Below, in pieces: positions 58,171 through 64,000 of a DNA stretch of 64,000 nucleotides (positions within the stretch are counted from its first letter, which is position 1; the number at the start of each line of letters is the position of its first letter). Source of the stretch: Duganella radicis (lineage in GTDB: Bacteria > Pseudomonadota > Gammaproteobacteria > Burkholderiales > Burkholderiaceae_D); contig NZ_WNKY01000019.1 in NCBI RefSeq assembly GCF_009720825.1, positions 45,811 to 109,810 of the forward strand, in the 5' to 3' direction. Below the pieces are notes generated by a model. The model saw only the letters and a list, made by a program, of their open reading frames with translations. It was not told the origin of the DNA and did no database searches. A program made the translations under genes and the position numbers.

Positions 58171-59466
58171 TTATTCGGCGCTGGCTTGTTCCAGGCCGCG
58201 GGCGAGGCTGGAGATGCTGGGGTTGTCGATGAAGACGCAGCGTTTGCCGTTGCGCTTGCAGTAGTCTTTTACCCGCCAGTACGCGCTGTGGCTGATGCAG
58301 CCGGTCTGGCAGATCACCAGGTCCGCCGCCGCCAGGCTTGCTTCGAGACGGTTGGCGTTGTCCTCCAGCCCGCCATCATGGTGCGCGAATTGCGCCCCTT
58401 CACGTTCGATCAGTTCGCGATAGCTGGCGACGTTGCCGTTGCGCCCGCCCACGCATAGCACGGAGCGCTCGTTCAGGCGCAGCGGCATTTTCATCACGTG
58501 TTCCACCACCTGGCGCGCGGTTTCCTGCACGGGCGCCGCCGGCTGTTCGGCGGCGCGCGCCAGTTCCAGCTTCAGTTCGTTGATCTGGTTGCGCATGGCG
58601 CGTTCGCGCTCTTCCATCTGGCCCAGACGTTCGGCCAGCCTGGCGCGCGATTCCAGGCCCGGGATCGATTCGCGCAGCTGTTCCAGCTCGATCTTCAGCG
58701 AGTCGATCATGCTGTCCTTGCCGACCACCTGCGCGCGCAGTTGCATCAGCTGGGCGGCGTGTTTTTCGGACTCGGCGCTTTTCTCGGCCATCAGGGCGTT
58801 GGCGCGCTGCTGCGCCTTGTTCAGGTCGTGCAGCAGGCGCTTGTTTTCCTCCAGCGTGGCGTGGAATTTGTGGATGTCGGCGCGCACGCAGGCGCCGGCC
58901 TGGTGCTGCACCATGTGCAGGTCGCGGCACATTTGTTCTTCCAGCTCCGGCGTGCAGCGTGGATGCGTCAGCCCGGCCCAGAAGGCGCCGGCCACGTCGC
59001 CGTTGTTGACGGCGGCGCGCCACAGTGCGGCCACTTGCCCGGTACTCTTGGCGTTGCGAAAGCGCAGCAGCACGCCGGCGTAGCGACGCTCCAGTTCTTT
59101 TTGCAGCGCTTCCGACAGGCGGTTGCGCGTCGCGCATTCGGTGACGGCGCCGACGTGCACCTCGTAATCGTCGGCCACCACGGTGCCATTGGTGGCTTTG
59201 TCGACCAGTTTGCGCAGCACGCCCAGCGGAAAGCCGACCCCCACCAGCGGACAGTGGCAGGCGTGGCCCAGCTCCCACAACCGGCGGCGGCGCGAGGCCT
59301 GCGCTTCCGGTTCTTTCGCCAGCACGTGCATGACGTTGTTGATGACGGGCTTGATGACTTGCTGCCGCTCCGTCTGCTCGGGCGCGCGCGTCGCGCCTGC
59401 CGGACCGGCCACTTGCGGCATGGCGGCGGCGATGATGGCCGCCAGCGGGTCGTGTTTCTCGCACAT
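58171..59466 (-). CDS. DUF2325 coiled-coil protein
   Basis: A 431-residue cytoplasmic protein. The N-terminal half is helical with CHCPLVGVGFPLGVL; a long coiled coil spans about 205-320 (LLHDLNKAQQRANALMAEKS). The C-terminal DUF2325 domain has SVLCVGGRNGNVASYRELIE, DLVICQTGCISHSAYW and KRCVFIDNPSISS, an alpha/beta nucleotide- or metal-binding-like fold with cysteines. ATG 59466 was chosen because AAGGGGC precedes it; an upstream extension lacks one. Third gene after hemP and a small unknown protein. Confidence 0.85.
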   Translation of the reverse strand: MCEKHDPLAAIIAAAMPQVAGPAGATRAPEQTERQQVIKPVINNVMHVLAKEPEAQASRRRRLWELGHACHCPLVGVGFPLGVLRKLVDKATNGTVVADDYEVHVGAVTECATRNRLSEALQKELERRYAGVLLRFRNAKSTGQVAALWRAAVNNGDVAGAFWAGLTHPRCTPELEEQMCRDLHMVQHQAGACVRADIHKFHATLEENKRLLHDLNKAQQRANALMAEKSAESEKHAAQLMQLRAQVVGKDSMIDSLKIELEQLRESIPGLESRARLAERLGQMEERERAMRNQINELKLELARAAEQPAAPVQETARQVVEHVMKMPLRLNERSVLCVGGRNGNVASYRELIEREGAQFAHHDGGLEDNANRLEASLAAADLVICQTGCISHSAYWRVKDYCKRNGKRCVFIDNPSISSLARGLEQASAE

Positions 59467-59479
59467 GTCGCTCAGCCCC

Positions 59480-59812
59480 TTATGCCACCGACGGCGCGGT
59501 ACGCGCACGCGCCATGATGCGGGACAGGAAGTTGGTTTTTTCCTGCTCGTGCAGATTGCGTTCCACCTCGCTGGCCCACTGCTCGGAAAGCTGCTGGCAG
59601 GTCGCGCTCAGCACCGGTCCCAGATCGGGCAGGCCGGCCAGCGCTTTCAGGTGACGCTCGATCACCGAGGCCAGCTTGACGCAGCCGCCGGCCGCTTCGC
59701 TGCCGGCCGTGTAGTGCGACATCAGATGCAGCACGGCGGACAACATCAGTTCGGGATTGTGGCCGCCATGCGATGGGGCGAGGAAGATCGGGTTGCTATG
59801 TTCGATGGCCAT
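59480..59812 (-). CDS. Small hypothetical protein of the hemP locus
   Basis: A 110-residue cytoplasmic protein, mostly helical (PELMLSAVLHLMSHYTAGSE, then EQWASEVERNLHEQEKTNFL). No domain recognised. An AGGAGCGTCTG ribosome-binding site precedes ATG 59812. It ends 13 nt before the DUF2325 start and begins 96 nt after hemP. The three genes are probably co-regulated by iron. Confidence 0.6.
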   Translation of the reverse strand: MAIEHSNPIFLAPSHGGHNPELMLSAVLHLMSHYTAGSEAAGGCVKLASVIERHLKALAGLPDLGPVLSATCQQLSEQWASEVERNLHEQEKTNFLSRIMARARTAPSVA

Positions 59813-59908
59813 CAGACGCTCCTGGTGTGGATGGAGAGTGTGGCTGGCGGCAGGGCTGGCTACTCGGAGGGGAGAGCAGGCGCGCGGCGGCGCGCCTTTA
59901 ACGCACGG

Positions 59909-60124
59909 TTAAGCGGTGAGAATCAGTTTATTGAGTTGTGTGATGCGCAGGCGATATACGCGGCCGCCGTGTTCGATTTCCAACTCGCGGCCGCCGTCCA
60001 TCAGGCTGGCGCTGCTGATGCGCTTGACCGGCTTGGCGGCTGGCGCGGTCTGCGTGGCGATGGGGTGGGCGGCGATGGCTGGCGGCATGGCGGGGGTGGT
60101 CGTAATCATCGTCTGGTTCTCCAT
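59909..60124 (-). CDS. hemP: Hemin uptake protein HemP
   Basis: A 71-residue protein. The C-terminal ~40 residues carry the HemP signature: SSASLMDGGRELEIEHGGRV followed by YRLRITQLNKLILTA. HemP is a small regulator or accessory protein needed for heme receptor expression in betaproteobacteria. The N-terminal Thr/Ala/Pro-rich part is variable. It sits directly behind a Fur-like box. No heme receptor gene is next to it in this window. Confidence 0.9.
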   Translation of the reverse strand: MENQTMITTTPAMPPAIAAHPIATQTAPAAKPVKRISSASLMDGGRELEIEHGGRVYRLRITQLNKLILTA

Positions 60125-60125
60125 A

Positions 60126-60144
60126 AATAAGAATGATTCGTATT
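60126..60144 (-). promoter_or_regulatory. Fur-like box upstream of hemP
   Basis: On the minus strand the core is AATACGAATCATTCTTATT, close to the AATGAGAATCATTCTCATT form of the Fur box, ending 1 nt before the hemP start codon. A second AT-rich hexamer pair (CAATAATGAATGC) lies just upstream. Confidence 0.7.
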
Positions 60145-60204
60145 TGCATTCATTATTGTGGAAGCCGGGACGGAATGCAAGCCTTTTTCAGTTATAAATT
60201 CATT

Positions 60205-60233
60205 AAAAAAACGGCCCGGTCGGAAACCGGGCC
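60205..60233 (-). terminator. Rho-independent terminator after the Crp/Fnr gene
   Basis: On the minus strand: stem GGCCCGGT / ACCGGGCC with a TTCCG loop, then G and a run of T. It separates the regulator gene from the hemP promoter. Confidence 0.85.
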
Positions 60234-60277
60234 CAAGGCTGGGTAATACGGGAGGTAATACTGAGACGCTACAAGTG

Positions 60278-61129
60278 CTACAAAGCCGCCAGCAACTGGC
60301 CCGACGGTACGGTGGCGCCGCTCTTGCTGCGAGAGGCGGGTCTGCCGCGCGTCCGCGAAGGCGGCAGCCGGCGCAAGGTTTTCAGGGCTTCCACATCCTT
60401 GATGCCGATGGTGCGCTGGTCGACGCTGATCATGCCGATCTCGTTGAAGGCCGACAGCGTGCGGCTCACGGTTTCCAGCGTCAGCCCCAGGTAGCTGCCG
60501 ATTTCATGGCGCGTCATGCGCAGGTTGAACAGCTTGCTGGAATAGCCCATTTGCGCGAAGCGGTCGGACAGCGCCACCAGAAAGCGCGCCACGCGGGCCT
60601 CGGCGCTCAGCGCGCCCAGCATGCCGATCATGGCTTGCTCGCGCACCAGTTCGCGGCTCATCACGCCGTACATCATGCTTTCCAGTTCCAGGTGCACGCG
60701 CCCCAGCGCGGTCAGCTTCTTGAAGGGCAGCAGGATCAGGTCGCAATCCGACAGCGCCACCGCCTCCGAGGAGTAGTGGCGGGTGTGGATGCCGTCCACG
60801 CCCAGCATATCGCCCTTCATCGGGAAGCTCAGCACTTGCTCGTTGCCGTATTCGTCGATCAGCACGGTTTTCAAAAAGCCCGAATTGACGATGTAGAGGG
60901 TGTCGAAGGGCTGGCCGATGGTGTGGATGCGCTGGCCGGTCTTGAATTGCACGTGCTGGAACAGCAATTCCTCGTTGGCGAACGAACTGGCCGCAGGAAT
61001 ATGCAGCAGATCGCAGACCTCCTTGAGGTTCGACCAGAGCCGCCCCTGACGCTGGCGGCCGGCTTCCATCGACGACGCTTGCAGTGTCGTCGTGGCCGGA
61101 CGAATTTCAGACGTTTGCGTAGACAGCAT
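60278..61129 (-). CDS. Crp/Fnr-family transcription regulator
   Basis: A 283-residue regulator. The cyclic-nucleotide-fold domain spans about 50-155, a dimer helix 155-185, and the helix-turn-helix 206-228 reads TRHEIGSYLGLTLETVSRTL with the E-x-x-S-R residues that read TTGAT-N4-ATCAA. Only two cysteines are present (C39, C129), not the four needed for an FNR-type [4Fe-4S] cluster, so direct oxygen sensing of that kind is unlikely. The C-terminus is a basic, disordered tail. A TTGAT-N4-ATCAA site lies upstream of the universal stress gene nearby. Confidence 0.9.
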   Translation of the reverse strand: MLSTQTSEIRPATTTLQASSMEAGRQRQGRLWSNLKEVCDLLHIPAASSFANEELLFQHVQFKTGQRIHTIGQPFDTLYIVNSGFLKTVLIDEYGNEQVLSFPMKGDMLGVDGIHTRHYSSEAVALSDCDLILLPFKKLTALGRVHLELESMMYGVMSRELVREQAMIGMLGALSAEARVARFLVALSDRFAQMGYSSKLFNLRMTRHEIGSYLGLTLETVSRTLSAFNEIGMISVDQRTIGIKDVEALKTLRRLPPSRTRGRPASRSKSGATVPSGQLLAAL

Positions 61130-61132
61130 GGT

Positions 61133-61195
61133 TATCTCTCCTGTGGTCTAGGTGCTGTGCGGTATGGTTTCAGTATGCCAACACAGGGGGAGATA
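61133..61195 (-). promoter_or_regulatory. Leader hairpin that could hide the Crp/Fnr ribosome-binding site
   Basis: In the mRNA, TATCTCCCCCTGTG (61195-61182) can pair with CACAGGAGAGATA (61145-61133), which holds the AGGAG ribosome-binding site 3 nt before ATG. The loop is 36 nt. Confidence 0.35.
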
Positions 61196-61273
61196 GATAT
61201 CAGCAACGGCTGAATGTGGACGTAGGAGTCACACCAACAAATGTAGGAGTCCTCCTACGCCCGAGCTTGCCTG

Positions 61274-61918
61274 TCAGGTCTTGAACGGCGACAGCAGGCG
61301 ATGCGCCACGGCGTACTGCACCATCTCCGACAGCGAGCTCATGCCCATCTTTTGCATGATGCGGGTCTTGTGGGTGCTGACGGTTTTCACGCTCAGGTGC
61401 AGGCTGTTGGCGATCTCGGTGATGGAGCGGCCGGCCACCAGCAGCGAGAACACCTCGAACTCGCGGTCCGACAGCTGTTTATGCAGCAGCGATTCGTGCG
61501 GCATCATGATGTTGAGCGCCAGCTGCTCGGCCACCTCGGTGGAAATATAGGGACGGCCGGAGGCGACCTTGCGGATCGCCCCCACCAGCTGGGTGCCGGC
61601 GCTTTCCTTGGTCAGATAGCCCTGGGCGCCGGCGCGGATGGCGCGCACCGCGTACTGCTCCTCCTCGTGCATGGTGAGGATCAGGATGGCCAGCTTGGGC
61701 GCCTCGGCCTTGATCTGGCGGATCAGGTCGACCCCGCTGCGGCCGGGCATGGAGAGGTCCAGCAGCAGCAGGTCGAACCCGCCTTGGCGCACGTGGCCCA
61801 GCACCTCGAAGCCATCGATGGCCTCGCCCACGATGTCAATGTCCGGCGCGCCGTCGAGGATGCGCTTGAGGCCTTCGCGCATGATGGTGTGATCATCCGC
61901 AATAACAATACGAATCAT
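61274..61918 (-). CDS. NarL/FixJ-type response regulator
   Basis: A 214-residue two-component regulator. Receiver: DDH at 8-10, phosphorylation site D54 in LLLLDLSMPGRSG, K near 104 (YLTKESAGTQLVG). LuxR-type helix-turn-helix near 150-200: LSDREFEVFSLLVAGRSITE and SVKTVSTHKTRIMQKM. No histidine kinase gene is adjacent. It stands between the Crp/Fnr and universal stress genes, an arrangement consistent with low-oxygen or stress control. Confidence 0.93.
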   Translation of the reverse strand: MIRIVIADDHTIMREGLKRILDGAPDIDIVGEAIDGFEVLGHVRQGGFDLLLLDLSMPGRSGVDLIRQIKAEAPKLAILILTMHEEEQYAVRAIRAGAQGYLTKESAGTQLVGAIRKVASGRPYISTEVAEQLALNIMMPHESLLHKQLSDREFEVFSLLVAGRSITEIANSLHLSVKTVSTHKTRIMQKMGMSSLSEMVQYAVAHRLLSPFKT

Positions 61919-61988
61919 AAGGATAAGTGATTAATGGTAAATGTTGTTGCGATTGAATTAACCTTATGATCTTACTACAAAAGCCGGG

Positions 61989-62456
61989 CTATTTGCTACC
62001 GGGTTCCTTGATCAGGCGGTGCACCAGCACCGGGATTTTGGAGTGCTGCAACACCTTGTTGGTGACGCTGCCCAGCAGCAGCTGGCCCCAGCCGCTGCGC
62101 CCGTGCGAGCCCATGAAGATCAGGTCGCAGCCCTGTTGTTGCGCCACGTCGACGATCTTGGTGGCCGCGCTCTCGTGGAAGGCGGTCAGGGCTTCGCAGC
62201 GCACGCCGCGTTTGGCGCAGGAGTCGGCCACGTCCTGGGTGTGCTCGTGGCCGGCGCGCCGCATGGCGGCGCGGTATTCGTCCTCGCTCGGGTAGCTGGG
62301 CGGGATGATCTCCACGTAGATCGGGTACTGGTACTCGGGCGCCACGAACAGCACCAGCACCTCGGCGCCCAGCTGCTCGGCGAACTGCACGCCGGCGCAG
62401 GCGGTCTTGCTGGAGACGGCCGAGCCGTCGGTGGTGATCAGGATTTTGCGGTACAT
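61989..62456 (-). CDS. Universal stress protein
   Basis: A 155-residue UspA-fold protein: MYRKILITTDGSAVSSKTAC at the start, and the ATP-binding motif GSHGRSGWGQLLLGSVTNKV near the end (G-x2-G-x9-G-S/T). It probably binds ATP. An AAGGAGG ribosome-binding site precedes the ATG. A perfect FNR-type box lies 74 nt upstream, so it is probably induced at low oxygen or by the local Crp/Fnr regulator. Confidence 0.93.
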   Translation of the reverse strand: MYRKILITTDGSAVSSKTACAGVQFAEQLGAEVLVLFVAPEYQYPIYVEIIPPSYPSEDEYRAAMRRAGHEHTQDVADSCAKRGVRCEALTAFHESAATKIVDVAQQQGCDLIFMGSHGRSGWGQLLLGSVTNKVLQHSKIPVLVHRLIKEPGSK

Positions 62457-62530
62457 GATGGACCTCCTTTCTGAATCAGCTCACAGCTTCATTGTAGTCG
62501 CGATTTACATTATTGATACTATGGAAAGAC

Positions 62531-62544
62531 TTGATCTTTATCAA
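62531..62544 (-). promoter_or_regulatory. FNR/ANR-type box upstream of the universal stress gene
   Basis: TTGATCTTTATCAA is a perfect TTGAT-N4-ATCAA palindrome, 74 nt before the universal stress start codon. The remaining gap to cheZ (62545-62724) is AT-rich; I could not assign its promoter. Confidence 0.75.
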
Positions 62545-62724
62545 AGAAAAGTGATTTATCCTGTACAGCACGGTGTGGGCTTTTATGCTTCTAACAGCTT
62601 TTTTTTGCACTAAAGCACTACTTTTGTGTCACGCGGCTTACTCCGTTGTTCTATCCGATGTTAGTATCTCCAAATACAGCTAGTTTAGGGCAGCAAATTT
62701 ACCAAATATGGAGAAGCAGGGATT

Positions 62725-63555
62725 ATGACTAACGCCGCTGACGATTTCGACGCATTATTTGAAGAAGTGTCTGCTCAGAGCAAATCCGCAGCGCCCGCTC
62801 CAGCACCCGCACCTGCGCCGGCCGCTGCCGCGGAAGATGATCTGGAAAGTCTGTTTGAAGAAGTCGCCGCCGCCCGACCGCCGGATGTGGTCGCCGCCGC
62901 CGAACCCGCGCCCGCCGCCGCCCCCGCCGCCGCCGAGAGCGCGGACGGCGACGCCGCCAAGGATGTGATGTTTGAACGCCTCGGCGGCATCGTGCGCCTG
63001 CTGCACGATTCGCTGCGCGAACTGGGCTACGACAAGGCGCTGACCGAGGCCGCCACCCAGATCAGCGACGCCCAGGACCGCCTCGAATACGTCGCCTCGC
63101 TCACCGAGCAGGCCGCCAACAAGGTGCTCAACACGCTGGACGAGGGCATGCCGGAACAGGACGTGCTGTCCAAGCAATCGAAGGACATGGAAAACCGCTG
63201 GGCCGATCTGTTCGCCGGCAAGCTGAGCCTGGAGCAGTTCAAGCAACTGGCCGGCGACTCGCAGAAGTTCGCCGTGGCCGTGTCGGCCGCCACCGAGGCC
63301 GAGAAAGCCCGCCTGCTGGACATCATGATGGCGCAGGACTTCCAGGACATCACCGGTCAGCTGATCAAGAAAGTGGTGCACATCACCAAGACCGTGGAGC
63401 AGGAGCTGGCGCAGCTGCTGAAAGACAACGCGCCGCCTGGCGTCAAGGAAAAAATCGCACAGAAAGAAGTGTCCCTGATGTCGGGCCCATCGGCGCCGAC
63501 CGTGGCCCTGAGCCAGGACAGTGTTGACGACCTGCTTGCCGATCTGGGGTTCTAA
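62725..63555 (+). CDS. cheZ: Protein phosphatase CheZ
   Basis: A 276-residue phosphatase that dephosphorylates CheY-P. The catalytic motif QDFQDITGQLIKKV contains D208 and Q212, equal to E. coli D143 and Q147. The C-terminal SQDSVDDLLADLGF is the CheY-binding tail. The N-terminal ~85 residues are an Ala/Pro-rich extension with two repeats of DDFDALFEEV/DDLESLFEEV, not found in E. coli CheZ. The stop overlaps the cheA start (TAATG). Confidence 0.93.
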   Translation: MTNAADDFDALFEEVSAQSKSAAPAPAPAPAPAAAAEDDLESLFEEVAAARPPDVVAAAEPAPAAAPAAAESADGDAAKDVMFERLGGIVRLLHDSLRELGYDKALTEAATQISDAQDRLEYVASLTEQAANKVLNTLDEGMPEQDVLSKQSKDMENRWADLFAGKLSLEQFKQLAGDSQKFAVAVSAATEAEKARLLDIMMAQDFQDITGQLIKKVVHITKTVEQELAQLLKDNAPPGVKEKIAQKEVSLMSGPSAPTVALSQDSVDDLLADLGF

Positions 63556-64000
63556 TGGACGATATGCTGAAGGATTTCGTCGTTGAGGCGATGGATCTGG
63601 CGGTCAACGTGGAAGAGCACTTGCTGCGCCTCGAACGTGACCCGGACAATAAAGAGACGCTGAATGCGGTGTTTCGTTCCTTCCACACCATCAAGGGCGG
63701 CGCTGGTTTCATGGGCCTGCCTGCGCTGGTGGCGGCCTGCCACCTGACCGAAAACCTGTTCGACGCCCTGCGCACCGGCGCCGCGCCGGTGACGCCGCTG
63801 TCGATCGAGGCGGCCTTGCAGGCCTCGGGCTTCGTGGCCGACCAGCTGGCCGAACTGAACGACGGCGCCGAGCCAGGCAGCCTGCCAGCCCTGCCGGGCG
63901 ACCTGGAGCAGCTGCTCAACGACGCCATCGCCGGCAAGGCCGATTCCGCGCCGGCCAAGCCGGCCGCCGCCGCGCCGGCGCCAGCACCGGCCCCGGCGCC
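63555..64000 (+). CDS. cheA: Chemotaxis histidine kinase CheA, 5' part
   Basis: The frame runs off the window after ~148 residues. The HPt domain carries the phosphorylated H44 in RSFHTIKGGAGFMGLPAL. An Ala/Pro-rich linker begins at ~134. The start overlaps the cheZ stop by 1 nt. The dimerisation, kinase and CheW-like domains must lie beyond the right edge. Confidence 0.92.
   Translation, partial: MDDMLKDFVVEAMDLAVNVEEHLLRLERDPDNKETLNAVFRSFHTIKGGAGFMGLPALVAACHLTENLFDALRTGAAPVTPLSIEAALQASGFVADQLAELNDGAEPGSLPALPGDLEQLLNDAIAGKADSAPAKPAAAAPAPAPAPA

Noticed and set aside
61230..61262. GTAGGA-GTCC-TCCTAC palindrome as a terminator or NarL site
   Set aside because: No T run follows on either strand and the heptamers do not match the NarL consensus in orientation.

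Overview
The window is about 64 kb of a high-GC chromosome from a betaproteobacterium, most likely Oxalobacteraceae (Massilia/Duganella/Janthinobacterium group). This is inferred from gene content, neighbourhoods and codon use. No rRNA, tRNA, CRISPR array, insertion sequence or intact prophage was seen. It reads as ordinary chromosome with a few small lower-GC accessory patches.

Layout. 1-7762: housekeeping genes on the plus strand (threonine/serine dehydratase end, PHP phosphatase, htpX, yciO-like, M50 protease, trpS, methyltransferase, dapA, bamC), closed by an inverted REP-like pair and terminators. 7917-14409: mostly minus strand (Ala/Pro-rich lipoprotein, DUF7931-like protein, roxA, phosphoesterase-like secreted protein, mutS), with slyD on plus. 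14439-16156: lower-GC islet with a GH24 lysozyme and a secreted partner, bracketed by two diverged copies of one leader. 16157-24520: polymer-use block (GH59-like enzyme, K+ channel with zinc ribbon, GH53 galactanase, TonB-dependent receptor, subtype-B tannase lipoprotein). 24540-30504: signalling (diguanylate cyclase, chemoreceptor) around a decayed patch with two internally deleted transporter pseudogenes and two small unknown genes.

30560-38900: alpha/beta hydrolase, Dps, an RND efflux operon and a second, secreted hydrolase. 38878-43122: CzcE-like/DUF305/beta-propeller operon divergent from a heavy-metal-type two-component system. Both the CzcE-like gene and the secreted hydrolase carry 11-bp-periodic GTCAT half-sites at nearly the same distance from their start codons, which suggests one regulator for both. 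43198-46305: VOC, YciI and double-YciI proteins with an ECF42-type sigma factor. 46302-47106: free methionine-R-sulfoxide reductase and a small orphan. 47179-53030: the four-gene ligase-associated DNA repair operon (MBL exonuclease, ATP ligase, Lhr-like helicase, PdeM), every junction overlapping. 53137-53526: KGG stress protein.

53610-58074: Fur-box-controlled PepSY/DUF2271/DUF4198/ApbE/flavoreductase operon, ended by a 37-bp-arm inverted repeat. 58171-60146: hemP, a small unknown gene and a DUF2325 gene behind another Fur-like box. 60205-62544: Crp/Fnr regulator, NarL-type response regulator and universal stress protein, the last with a perfect FNR box upstream. 62725-64000: cheZ and the start of cheA.

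The most unusual material is the lysozyme/partner islet with its duplicated leader, the shared 11-bp half-site arrays, the small gene pair between two decaying transporters, and the Fur-controlled reductase operon.
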